From Streptococcus porci DSM 23759 (GTDB taxonomy: Bacteria > Bacillota > Bacilli > Lactobacillales > Streptococcaceae), in NCBI RefSeq assembly GCF_000423765.1, contig NZ_AUIP01000001.1, forward strand, positions 205,283 to 269,282: a stretch of 64,000 bases of DNA. Direction: 5' to 3'. Below, one piece after another: positions 36,049 through 43,435 of this stretch (within the stretch, counting starts at the first letter, position 1; every line of letters starts with the position of its first letter). The notes below the pieces were generated by a model. That model was not told the DNA's origin and did not search any database. It saw only the letters and a program-made list of their open reading frames with translations. Both the position numbers and the translations under genes were made by a program.

Positions 36049-36481
36049 GATTTCCTCCTTCTAGCTGACTATTAAGCCGATGGGTTTCAAAGTAGTACAT
36101 CACAGTCTGACAAGCCATCTGAATAATTTCGGGAATTTCGGTCTGCTTTTTTCTCATGCAAGACACAAAATGATTATAAAGCATTTCTGAATCCCCTACT
36201 TCCTGCAAACGATTTAAGACTTGGCTAATCTCCTGAATGGAGAAGGTATTCTTCAAGAAGGTAATAGCAATCAGTCGTGCGACTTGATGCTTCTGGTATT
36301 TTTTCTTGATGGGTTTACCAATATAGCCGTGCTTAACATAGTTATTAACCATGGCAGCCGTTAGTCCTTTGTCAGCTGGCATAAATTTAGGTTGCGCAAT
36401 TTGATTAACCAAGAGTAGCACCTGATCTAAGTATAGTTCCAAATCAGGCAGGTCTTTCCAATAAGGAATAGCATCAAACAT
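36032..36481 (-). CDS. DUF1836 protein, probable regulator
   Basis: A 149-residue soluble protein. The segment KGLTAAMVNNYVKHGYIGKP with KKKYQKHQVARLIAITFLKN (about residues 39-80) is a MerR-like helix-turn-helix as found in DUF1836 proteins, followed by a helical region (IQEISQVLNRLQEVG). It precedes and overlaps the hemolysin III gene. A regulator of its partner gene is a reasonable inference, but no target is demonstrated. SD is AGGAAGTTAAAA-like. Confidence 0.7.
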   Translation of the reverse strand: MFDAIPYWKDLPDLELYLDQVLLLVNQIAQPKFMPADKGLTAAMVNNYVKHGYIGKPIKKKYQKHQVARLIAITFLKNTFSIQEISQVLNRLQEVGDSEMLYNHFVSCMRKKQTEIPEIIQMACQTVMYYFETHRLNSQLEGGNHESDL

Positions 36482-36574
36482 TTTTAACTTCCTATTATCT
36501 AGTTTTGATAACTAGATAATATCATTTTCTAAAAATGATTGCAAGGAAAAATATGACTTTTATGCAAATCATGA

Positions 36575-37274
36575 CCACCCGTCTAACGGGTGGTTTGAAC
36601 AGGGGCTATAAGCCCACATCACCAGCCAGCGCCTAAAGACGCTGGCTTTCACTTTGTTCAAGCCTCACTGCTTTTGACTCGTCACTTGCCTCTTAAAGAG
36701 GCGTTGGTATTACTTGCCATCATCCCTAAAGGGATCTTCGTATTCTTTCACACTCAGTTTATCAAGTGTGATATCATGCTTTTCCTGTTCTTGAATATAT
36801 TTCTTTATTGTGGCTTCATTAAGTCCGACTGTACTCACGTAATAACCCTCTGCCCAAAAATGGCGATTCCCAAACTTATATTTGAGATTGGCGTGTTTGT
36901 CAAACATCATGAGAGCACTTTTGCCTTTCAAATAGCCCATGAAACTAGATACGCTAATTCGCGGAGGAATACTGACCAACATATGAACATGGTCCGGCAC
37001 GAGATGTCCTTCAATGATTTCTACACCTTTGTAGCGACATAAACGGTGGAATATCTCGCCTAGACTGCTTCGATATTAATTATAGATGATTTTTCGTCTA
37101 TACTTAGGGATGAACACAATGTGATATTTACACATCCACTTTGTGTGTGATAAACTATGTGCCTTTTGTGCCATACTTTTCTCCTTTCGCTTTACAGTGG
37201 GCTTGAACACCTCTATTGTAGCGCGTTTGGAGTTTTTTTGGTATAACCAGCGATGCGCACCCGCATAGCGGGTG
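36575..37274 (-). mobile_element. IS200/IS605-type insertion sequence
   Basis: A short element bounded by related hairpins: CCACCCGTCTAACGGGTGG at 36575-36593 and CACCCGCATAGCGGGTG at 37258-37274. Such subterminal palindromes, without terminal inverted repeats or target duplication, are the cleavage signals of Y1 (HUH) transposases. A second pair of stems (CCAGCGCC..GACGCTGG near 36627) lies inside the left end. The only gene is a broken tnpA. It inserted in the AT-rich gap between DUF1836 and the ABC-F gene. Confidence 0.82.
36710..37174 (-). pseudogene. tnpA: IS200-type Y1 transposase TnpA, in-frame nonsense
   Basis: Read from ATG 37174, the frame gives MAQKAHSLSHTKWMCKYHIV through RRKIIYN, then a TAA at 37076-37078 (codon 33), and continues in the same frame as YRSSLGEIFHRLCRYKGVEI and VPDHVHMLVSIPP to the end. 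Full length is 154 codons, normal for the family. The HUH motif is DHVHMLV and the catalytic Tyr region is ATIKKYIQEQEKHD. A single C-to-T change (CAA to TAA) explains the stop. The downstream 96 residues could start at ATG/GTG but would lack strand 1. Confidence 0.85.
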
Positions 37275-37328
37275 GTTTATTTGTCTCGCACCTTACGGAG
37301 CGAGACGGACTTAAAGTCACATAAAAAA

Positions 37329-37366
37329 AAAACAAGTCTAACCAGTAGGTTAGACTTGTCTCTTTA
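37329..37366. terminator. Hairpin with T run between IS element and ABC-F gene
   Basis: ACAAGTCTAACC / GGTTAGACTTGT stem, A-rich before and CTCTTT after. An AGGAG with an 11-codon frame (MKKNKVWMSYF) follows at 37375. I see no gene otherwise in 37275-37474. Confidence 0.55.
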
Positions 37367-37474
37367 GGAGATTTATGAAAAAGAATAAAGTTTGGATGTC
37401 CTATTTCTAGGATAAGACAAGTATAGCGAAGCTTTCTTAAGGAAAACTGAAACTTTTCTTAGAAAAGACTTAAT

Positions 37475-39385
37475 TTACTCCAACCTCTCACTCAACTCTT
37501 CCCACTCTTCCATGAGAGTCATTTGTTCTTCTTGGATAGCGTCAAGTTCTTTTTGGAAATTGGCGAGTTGTCCTAGATCATTTGTTGCTAACATGTCATC
37601 GTTAATCGCAGTTTCACGCGCCTCAATTACTTCTAGACGTTCCTCAATTTCAGTGATGCGACGTGTTATTTTTCGGAGCTCTTTTTGATTGGCTTTTTGG
37701 TCTTGGTAATGGCTGGCGCCAGATGATGGGGCATCAGCTGTAACAGTCATTTCTTCTGTCTCTAATCTTGCTAGCTCTTCTGCTTCCGCTTTTTTCTCCA
37801 AATAATAATCGTAATCACCAAGATAAAGGGTACTGCCAGTTTTTGAAATCTCCAGCACTTTTGTAGCCACGCGATTGATAAAATAGCGGTCGTGACTGAC
37901 AAAAAGGAGGGTGCCGTCAAAGTCTATAAGGGCATTTTCTAGCACTTCCTTGCTATCAATGTCCAAGTGGTTGGTCGGCTCGTCCAGGATAAGAAAATTG
38001 TTATTTTCCATGGAGAGTTTGGCGAGAAGCAAGCGAGCTTTCTCACCACCAGACAGCATGGAGACGGACTTTTTAACATCATCTCCAGAGAAGAGGAAAG
38101 CACCTAGGCGATTTCTAATCTCCACTTCTGGTGTGGTCGGAAAGGCATTCCATAGCTCGTCAAGGACGGTATTGGTGCTAGTGAGCGCTGACTGAGTCTG
38201 GTCATAGTAGCCGACTTCGACATTGGCACCGTAAGTCGATGTACCCGCAATAAAGGGAATCTTACCCACCACAGACTTGATAAAGGTAGTCTTTCCAATA
38301 CCGTTAGGTCCGACAATCGCTATAGCATCCATCTTTTTGACATCTAGAGAAATAGGCTGCGCTAAAATATCACCATCGTAGCCGATAGCTGTATCTGTCA
38401 CGGTCAAAACGACATTGCCTGATACTTTCTCCGAATGGAAGGTCATGTGTGCGGATTTGTGTCCGGCAGAGGGTTTGTCTAGACGCTCCATTTTATCTAA
38501 CTGCTTGCGACGGGCTTGGGCACGTTTGGTCGTCGAAGCGCGGACGATGTTACGTTGGACAAAATCTTCTAGCTTAGCAATTTCTTTGGCTTGTTTTTCA
38601 AAATTCTTTTCCTCAGTAGCTAACTTTTCAGCTTTTAAATCCATGAACTTGGAATAGTTACCTGCGTAGCGGTCAAGGCTGTGAGGATTGAGGTCAAGCG
38701 TGATAGTGGTCACCTTATCAAGGAAATAACGGTCGTGACTGACAATAATGAGAGCCCCTTGATAGTTGATCAGATAATTTTCCAGCCAGGCAATGGTCTC
38801 GATATCCAAGTGATTGGTTGGCTCGTCTAGCACTAGGAGTTCTGGTTTTTCAAGCAGCATTTTAGCCAAGGCTAAGCGGGTATTTTGCCCACCAGAGAGC
38901 TGGTCAATAGTCATACCCCACATGCTCTGATCAAACTTAAAGCCATTGAGAATGGCTCGAATGTCAGACTCATAAGTAAAACCGCCTCGCTGCCTGAAAT
39001 CTTCAGACAAACGATCGTAGTCGGCCATGACTTTATCTAGGTCGCTTCCAGTCAGCTCTGCCATTTTCAATTCCATCAACCGAAGTTTTTTCTCATCATT
39101 GCGTAGATCATCGAAAACATGAAGCATTTCATCATAAATAGTATTTCGAGATACAAAACGACTGTCTTGCGCTAGATAAGAGAGGCTGAGGTCGCGCTTG
39201 GTATTGATTTCACCAGAAGTCGGTGTCTCTTCTCCTACCAAAATCTTAAGAAGTGTCGACTTCCCCACACCATTTCGACCAACAAGGGCAATGCGGTCTC
39301 GTTCATCGACTTGAATGTTAATGTTATCGAAAAGAACGTCACCTGAAAAGGAACGCTCAATCTTGTTTCCACTTAGTATAATCAT
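37475..39385 (-). CDS. ABC-F family ATPase
   Basis: A 636-residue protein with two ABC ATPase domains and no membrane segments, the ABC-F layout of ribosome-associated translation factors. Domain 1: Walker A GRNGVGKSTLLK (about 36-47), signature LSGGQNTRLALAKML (about 163-177), DEPTNHLD. Domain 2: GPNGIGKTTFIK (about 356), LSGGEKARLLLAKLS, DEPTNHLD. The linker has the arm KRAQARRKQLDKMERLDKP. A C-terminal coiled coil (about 555-636, ITRRITEIEERLEVIE) is like Uup/YfmR-type members. Housekeeping translation role is more likely than drug resistance, but cannot be decided. Confidence 0.88.
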   Translation of the reverse strand: MIILSGNKIERSFSGDVLFDNINIQVDERDRIALVGRNGVGKSTLLKILVGEETPTSGEINTKRDLSLSYLAQDSRFVSRNTIYDEMLHVFDDLRNDEKKLRLMELKMAELTGSDLDKVMADYDRLSEDFRQRGGFTYESDIRAILNGFKFDQSMWGMTIDQLSGGQNTRLALAKMLLEKPELLVLDEPTNHLDIETIAWLENYLINYQGALIIVSHDRYFLDKVTTITLDLNPHSLDRYAGNYSKFMDLKAEKLATEEKNFEKQAKEIAKLEDFVQRNIVRASTTKRAQARRKQLDKMERLDKPSAGHKSAHMTFHSEKVSGNVVLTVTDTAIGYDGDILAQPISLDVKKMDAIAIVGPNGIGKTTFIKSVVGKIPFIAGTSTYGANVEVGYYDQTQSALTSTNTVLDELWNAFPTTPEVEIRNRLGAFLFSGDDVKKSVSMLSGGEKARLLLAKLSMENNNFLILDEPTNHLDIDSKEVLENALIDFDGTLLFVSHDRYFINRVATKVLEISKTGSTLYLGDYDYYLEKKAEAEELARLETEEMTVTADAPSSGASHYQDQKANQKELRKITRRITEIEERLEVIEARETAINDDMLATNDLGQLANFQKELDAIQEEQMTLMEEWEELSERLE

Positions 39386-39399
39386 AGTTTTATTATAGC

Positions 39400-39431
39400 A
39401 AAAATCAGCTAGATTTCGCAGCTAGCTGATA
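39400..39431 (-). terminator. Terminator after the matrixin/membrane-protein pair
   Basis: Minus-strand stem ATCAGCTAG / CTAGCTGAT followed by TTTTTGC. Confidence 0.7.
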
Positions 39432-39437
39432 GTTTTT

Positions 39438-39794
39438 TTAGATAAATTGTCTAATAAGCTCTTGGTTTTGCCAGATGAGATAAAAACCACCTGCAAGAAT
39501 GATAAGGAAGAGGATAAATTTTATCACACCTTTAACAAAACGAATGAGTAAAGTCAAAATAACTGAAATAACTAGCCATGACCAAGCAGAGCCAGCCATG
39601 AAAGCAGAGACTTGTTCATAACTATTTCCCACAAGGTGGATTAACCAATCAGGAAGATGAGCAGATAAATCCGCAGTCGAAAAACCTGTCAGATTAGCCA
39701 CTTGGTGCTTTAAATTCTGTAAATAACCAAAGACACCAGCATTAAAGAGCAAGAGACCGGCTTGCTCAGGGTATTTTTTCATCAATTGAAACAT
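39438..39794 (-). CDS. Small membrane protein of unknown function
   Basis: A 118-residue protein with an amphipathic N-terminal part and two membrane helices near the C terminus (SWLVISVILTLLIRFV at about 71-86 and FILFLIILAGGFYLIW at about 92-107). ATG 39794 has GAAAGGAT upstream. It follows the matrixin-type protease gene by 15 bases, so it is probably co-expressed and may anchor or modulate the protease. No family recognised. Confidence 0.65.
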   Translation of the reverse strand: MFQLMKKYPEQAGLLLFNAGVFGYLQNLKHQVANLTGFSTADLSAHLPDWLIHLVGNSYEQVSAFMAGSAWSWLVISVILTLLIRFVKGVIKFILFLIILAGGFYLIWQNQELIRQFI

Positions 39795-39809
39795 ATTAAT
39801 CCTTTCACA

Positions 39810-40523
39810 TTAAGCGTAGAGGGCATTGACAGCTTCAATATCTGAAGCCTGAATACCAAAGTAGGAACCAGCTGATTGCATGACTGAGTCCTGACTATCA
39901 TTATGAGCAAGTCCAATAGCATGTCCCAGTTCATGACTGGCAGTATTGACAATACGCTCAAAGCTGTAACCATAATCCTCATCGAGCAGAAAATAGCTGT
40001 TGAGGTAAACATCGGCGTGAACCAAATAATTGGTCAAACTGTTTGTCTGGGTATCAGCAAGTCCAGCAGCCTTAGTATTCGCATCGGACATATCGGTAGC
40101 GATGATATCAGCCGTGCTTTCTTGATCAACAAAAACAAAGGTAAAGACTCCTGTTGCATTCCATTGCGCAATAGCTTCTTGATAGGCTAAACGCAAGGTT
40201 TCATCCGTTGATTTCAGGTAAACTGTTGCTTGTCGATTGGACCAGCGGGCGCTTGTATCATTTTCATGAGTGTCAGTTGCCAACTGACTGACCGCATCTA
40301 TGGTGTCCTTAGTGGCTCTGCTATTGACAAAAAAGGATACTTTAGAAAAAACTTGATCGATAGATTGGGCGAAAGATGAATTGCTTGTTTGAGTATAGGT
40401 AAAAAGCAGGGCAGCTACCAGAGCGAGGAAGAGTATTGTCTTAAAGACCCCTAAAACTAATGACCAAATCAAACGTAACATTAGCCTAGGTATCAGAAAA
40501 AGATAATCTAGAAATTTCCGCAT
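39810..40523 (-). CDS. Matrixin-type zinc metalloprotease, membrane anchored
   Basis: A 237-residue protein with an N-terminal membrane helix (VLGVFKTILFLALVAALLF, about residues 19-37) and an extracellular M10-like protease domain. The zinc motif is HELGHAIGLAH (about 207-217), an exact HExxHxxGxxH, followed by DSVMQSAG with the Met-turn. Conserved substrate-cleft sequence AIQWNATG-like (AIAQWNATGVFTFVFVDQES, about 127-146) fits matrixins. ATG 40523 has AAAGGAGG upstream. Substrate unknown; it could act on host matrix, bacteriocins or surface proteins. Confidence 0.85.
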   Translation of the reverse strand: MRKFLDYLFLIPRLMLRLIWSLVLGVFKTILFLALVAALLFTYTQTSNSSFAQSIDQVFSKVSFFVNSRATKDTIDAVSQLATDTHENDTSARWSNRQATVYLKSTDETLRLAYQEAIAQWNATGVFTFVFVDQESTADIIATDMSDANTKAAGLADTQTNSLTNYLVHADVYLNSYFLLDEDYGYSFERIVNTASHELGHAIGLAHNDSQDSVMQSAGSYFGIQASDIEAVNALYA

Positions 40524-40687
40524 AAATCCCTCCTTTAAGATGAATTTCTCTCAGTATAGCAAGCTCCAATTAAAAATTCAAGGCAAAAGTCAGCTGTTAT
40601 TAATTTGTTATCTTTTGTAAAAACATCTCAAAAGCATTGCAATATTGGTCCTTTCTGTGCTAGAATGAATAGGTAAGTTTTTCTTAC

Positions 40688-40821
40688 ACAGAGTAGGTGA
40701 TTCGCGTTAAGTGTGTGTGAATGGGATGTTGTCACACAACGAAGCCAGTAGGCGCGGTGAATCATTGCATCCGCTGTTAAATCAGATAATCTGATTTAAC
40801 AGCTCCAAAACAAAAAGGAGC
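40688..40821 (+). promoter_or_regulatory. Tetrahydrofolate riboswitch upstream of folT
   Basis: The aptamer core (40688-40777) includes GATTCGCGTTAAGTGTGTG, GGGATGTTGTCACACAACG and GCGCGGTGAATCATTGCATC, matching the THF-I class described for folT genes. P1 is ACAG (40688-40691) with CTGT (40774-40777). Downstream, a perfect 14-bp hairpin (40773-40803) shares the CTGT, and GCTCC (40802-40806) can pair with GGAGC (40817-40821) at the ribosome binding site. Bound THF should favour P1 and RBS hiding; its absence should favour the long hairpin and translation. Confidence 0.92.
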
Positions 40822-40828
40822 CTTATAC

Positions 40829-41398
40829 ATGAAAACTTTTTTCAAAACACCAGCGCTTTCAACACAGCGCTTGGTTACCCTTGCTATGTTGATTGCCATT
40901 GCCTTTGTCATTAGCCAATTTGACATTCGCATCATTCCCAATCAGCTTCAAATTACTCTCACTTTCCTTGTGAATGCAGTCATCGGTGCTATCGCCGGTC
41001 CTATTTGGGGCTTTGTCAGTTTAGCCGTCCTCGATTTATCAACTATCTTCCTTTCGCCTGATGCAGCAAATTTCCTACCTGCCTGGACTTTGATGGAAGC
41101 TGCAACTGGTTTTCTGTATGGACTTTTCTTTTATGGAAAAGAGCTGAGCTGGTCTTCTAAAAAGAGTTGGCTTTATGTCAGCTTTGCCATTATGATTATC
41201 ATGCTTTTTAGTACCTTTATCATGACACCTCTGCTTCTTCAGGTCTACTTTAAGTATGATTTTGTGGCTCAATACATCGCAGGCCGCTGGCTAAAAATCT
41301 TTGAAATTCCTATCCGGATTATTGCCACCATGGCTATCCTTCCACAGCTACAACGCATTCCTGAACTGCGCAAGTTGATGGGACTTACAAAATCATAA
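40829..41398 (+). CDS. folT: Folate ECF transporter S component
   Basis: A 189-residue membrane protein with six helices, the substrate-binding S component of an energy-coupling-factor folate transporter; the shared ECF module is not in this window. Sequence LVTLAMLIAIAFVISQFDIR (about residues 13-32), the internal GPIWGFVSLAVLDLSTIF (about 58-75) and the C-terminal PIRIIATMAILPQLQRI fit FolT. The upstream THF riboswitch supports folate as substrate and feedback control. ATG 40829 has GGAG eight bases upstream, the one hidden by the riboswitch. Confidence 0.92.
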   Translation: MKTFFKTPALSTQRLVTLAMLIAIAFVISQFDIRIIPNQLQITLTFLVNAVIGAIAGPIWGFVSLAVLDLSTIFLSPDAANFLPAWTLMEAATGFLYGLFFYGKELSWSSKKSWLYVSFAIMIIMLFSTFIMTPLLLQVYFKYDFVAQYIAGRWLKIFEIPIRIIATMAILPQLQRIPELRKLMGLTKS

Positions 41399-41404
41399 CA
41401 TAAC

Positions 41405-41431
41405 AAGAGCGTTCATCCCCGCTCTTTTTTA
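41405..41431 (+). terminator. Terminator after folT
   Basis: AAGAGCG / CGCTCTT stem followed by TTTT. Confidence 0.8.
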
Positions 41432-41437
41432 TATAGC

Positions 41438-41462
41438 AAAAAAGTCTGGAATATCCAGACTT
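41438..41462 (-). terminator. Terminator of the pyrF-PPase-pyrE operon
   Basis: Palindrome AAGTCTGGAATATCCAGACTT; on the minus strand it is followed by TTTTT. It lies about 150 bases beyond the pyrE stop, after a small repeat-like element. Confidence 0.7.
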
Positions 41463-41468
41463 GAGGTT

Positions 41469-41577
41469 CTATAGTCGAATGAATTGGCTTTCAGACAAGG
41501 AGCTGAGGTGCAGGCAGTACTAGAGTATGGAAAGCCGAAAGTGACACTGTATCAAAGCTAATGCAAATGACTATATT
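41469..41577. repeat. MITE-like element with imperfect terminal inverted repeats
   Basis: The ends CTATAGTC (41470-41477) and GACTATA (41569-41575) are inverted copies. Behind them GAATTGGCTTTC on the left and, on the opposite strand, GCATTAGCTTTG on the right extend the similarity to about 25 bases. An inner dyad GGCTTTC..GAAAGCC also occurs. There is no coding frame. It resembles a small non-autonomous mobile repeat; other copies in the genome would be needed to confirm. Confidence 0.4.
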
Positions 41578-41608
41578 CTAATTTTAATAGTTGTTCTTGG
41601 TTGCAAGA

Positions 41609-42238
41609 TTAATTCTGCCAATTTTCTTGATTTTCTTTAAATTTTTTGAGAAGTTGTAGACCGTCTGCGGTAATGTAACCTTGAACCTTTGCTACTTTGA
41701 TGAGCTCTGAATAATTTGACAGAGTAACCAATTTAACACCAGCCTTTTCAAAATTTTCAGTGGCTTTTGGTAATTCATAGGTGAAGATAGCTGCGACACC
41801 CAATACCTCCACACCAGCTTCCTGCGCAGCTTTGACCGCTTCAAGAACAGAACCACCTGTCGAAATCAAGTCCTCGATGATGACCATTTTTTGCCCCTTA
41901 ACGACACGACCTTCAATCTGATTGCCAGCTCCATGAGCTTTCGGTTTTGAACGGATATAAGAAAAAGGCAGGTTCATTTTATCTGCAATGATAGCCCCGT
42001 GTGGGATACCTGCTGTTGCGGTACCTGCAATCACTTCCACCTCAGGAAAATGTTCTTTGATTTTTTCTACAAAGCCATCCTCAATAAGGGTACGTGTCTC
42101 AGGATAAGAAAGGGTAATACGATTGTCGGTATAAATAGGTGACTTAATACCTGATGCCCATGTAAAAGGCTCCTCTGGTTTGAGATATACTGCTTTTATA
42201 TCTAATAGATCAGATGCGATGTGAGTTGCGAGTGTCAT
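41609..42238 (-). CDS. pyrE: Orotate phosphoribosyltransferase
   Basis: A 209-residue enzyme converting orotate and PRPP to orotidine 5'-phosphate and pyrophosphate. The PRPP loop is [18 protein letters not shown] (about residues 116-133), with [18 protein letters not shown] near the N terminus and [11 protein letters not shown] as the flexible catalytic loop. I chose ATG 42238 because GGAGAA lies seven bases upstream; the ATG four codons earlier forms part of that site. It follows the PPase-like gene by 17 bases. Confidence 0.95.
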   Translation of the reverse strand: MTLATHIASDLLDIKAVYLKPEEPFTWASGIKSPIYTDNRITLSYPETRTLIEDGFVEKIKEHFPEVEVIAGTATAGIPHGAIIADKMNLPFSYIRSKPKAHGAGNQIEGRVVKGQKMVIIEDLISTGGSVLEAVKAAQEAGVEVLGVAAIFTYELPKATENFEKAGVKLVTLSNYSELIKVAKVQGYITADGLQLLKKFKENQENWQN

Positions 42239-42255
42239 AATGTTCTCCATTTCTT

Positions 42256-42582
42256 TTATAATAATTCAATCCAAGAATCAAAGTATTGCTCAATAAACTG
42301 TGTATCTTGCCTGATGTCCTCTAAACTAAGTTCTTCCCCAGGCGAGGTCAAAACCCATTTATCCTCAACATCATTTGTTCGATGAATGATGGCCACCAGC
42401 TCTCCGTCAAAGGTTTCTATGGGCTTAATAACTTGCTTAGAGAGGATGTAGACATCTTGTTCTTCCCCATCACCAGCAATCCTATCAGGGATGTAGCCAT
42501 AATTGACTGAATAGATATTGCCATAACTATCCTGATAGCCCATAGGCCTATCAACGATTACTTTGAAAAAGTCTCTAACCAT
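42256..42582 (-). CDS. Short inorganic pyrophosphatase-like protein
   Basis: A 108-residue protein similar to the core of family I soluble pyrophosphatases: [20 protein letters not shown] (about residues 11-30) and [12 protein letters not shown] (about 38-49). It is only about 60 percent of the usual length, and the metal-binding signature D-x-D-x-x-D reads D-G-E-E-Q-D here, with Glu for the middle Asp. It overlaps pyrF by eight bases and precedes pyrE, whose reaction releases pyrophosphate, so pulling that reaction forward is a sensible role. Whether it is catalytically active is open. Confidence 0.72.
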   Translation of the reverse strand: MVRDFFKVIVDRPMGYQDSYGNIYSVNYGYIPDRIAGDGEEQDVYILSKQVIKPIETFDGELVAIIHRTNDVEDKWVLTSPGEELSLEDIRQDTQFIEQYFDSWIELL

Positions 42583-43267
42583 TCCATTCTTCCTTGATAG
42601 CTAGATAAGCAGCTACTGGATCCTGAGCTCTTGTAATCGGTCTCCCAACCACGATATAGTCAGAGCCAATTTTTCTAGCTTGGCTTGGGGTCATAACCCG
42701 TTTTTGATCGCCAATAGCAGAGCCCAAAGGACGGATACCTGGGGTTAAACAGATAAAGTCTGACTGGGTTGTTGATTTGATTTGATCTACTTCATGTGCA
42801 GAGCAGACAACCCCGTCAAGACCTGCAATCGCTGCTTTTTTAGCATAGTGACAAACAGCGTCAGATAGGCTAGTTTGAATATTTTGGTCTTCTCGCATTT
42901 GTTCTTCGGATGTTGAGGTCAACTGGGTTACCGCAATCAGTTTTGCAGAACTTCCTAAACCTTCTCTGGCTGCTCTCATCATCTCTACACCGCCTGCTGC
43001 ATGGACGTTGGTCATATCTACACCTAATTGGCTTAGCACCGCCATAGCTGACTTTACAGTATTAGGAATATCGTGAAGTTTCAAGTCCAAAAAGACTGAA
43101 TGCCCCTGGCTTTTGACAAAGTTAACAATCTCTGGACCGAGTGCATAGTAGAGTTCCATGCCAATCTTGACATAGAGCTTCTCCTCTGCTGGAAAAAGAG
43201 CCAAGAAGGTCTTGACCTCGTCAAAGGTCGAAAAATCTAGAGCGATAATGGGACGTTTTTCGTACAT
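42575..43267 (-). CDS. pyrF: Orotidine 5'-phosphate decarboxylase
   Basis: A 230-residue enzyme making UMP from OMP. Active-site features are [13 protein letters not shown] (Asp, about residues 6-18), the [11 protein letters not shown]ys (about 35), the charged [11 protein letters not shown] cluster (about 61-71), and the phosphate loop [16 protein letters not shown] (about 180-195) with [12 protein letters not shown] 43267 has AGGAGG upstream. It is first in an operon with the PPase-like gene and pyrE, controlled by a PyrR attenuator. Confidence 0.95.
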   Translation of the reverse strand: MYEKRPIIALDFSTFDEVKTFLALFPAEEKLYVKIGMELYYALGPEIVNFVKSQGHSVFLDLKLHDIPNTVKSAMAVLSQLGVDMTNVHAAGGVEMMRAAREGLGSSAKLIAVTQLTSTSEEQMREDQNIQTSLSDAVCHYAKKAAIAGLDGVVCSAHEVDQIKSTTQSDFICLTPGIRPLGSAIGDQKRVMTPSQARKIGSDYIVVGRPITRAQDPVAAYLAIKEEWNG

Positions 43268-43291
43268 GTGGCCTCCTTTTGCCTAAGAAAA

Positions 43292-43390
43292 GAACCCCGC
43301 CAGAGGGCAGGGTTCGACAAAAGAGTAGGCAAAGAGCCTTTATTTTTATCGTGAACCTTGCAAGCCTCTCTGGACTCGGTTAAAGGTTTT
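43292..43390 (-). promoter_or_regulatory. PyrR-dependent attenuator of the pyrF operon
   Basis: On the minus strand the leader contains GAGTCCAGAGAGGCT (43365-43379), the PyrR-binding loop consensus, flanked by AACC and GGTT arms. About 50 bases later is the terminator GAACCCTGCC..GGCGGGGTTC with TTTTC (43288-43315). When UMP is high, PyrR should hold the anti-antiterminator and transcription should stop. Confidence 0.88.
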
Positions 43391-43435
43391 TCTCAATTAT
43401 AGGTTAGTTTGTGAGGAAAGTCAAGGAAAAATTGG

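Noticed and set aside
37375..37410. 11-codon frame MKKNKVWMSYF after AGGAG as a signalling peptide
   Set aside because: The ribosome site is good, but there is no promoter between the hairpin and the frame, no partner gene, and the length is too short to judge; only mentioned within the hairpin entry.
37475..39385. ABC-F gene as an antibiotic resistance determinant
   Set aside because: No leader-peptide attenuator is seen upstream, and the C-terminal coiled coil fits Uup/YfmR-type housekeeping members better.
40680..40828. preQ1-II riboswitch upstream of a QueT-type S component
   Set aside because: The conserved blocks match the tetrahydrofolate class and the gene product fits FolT, not QueT.
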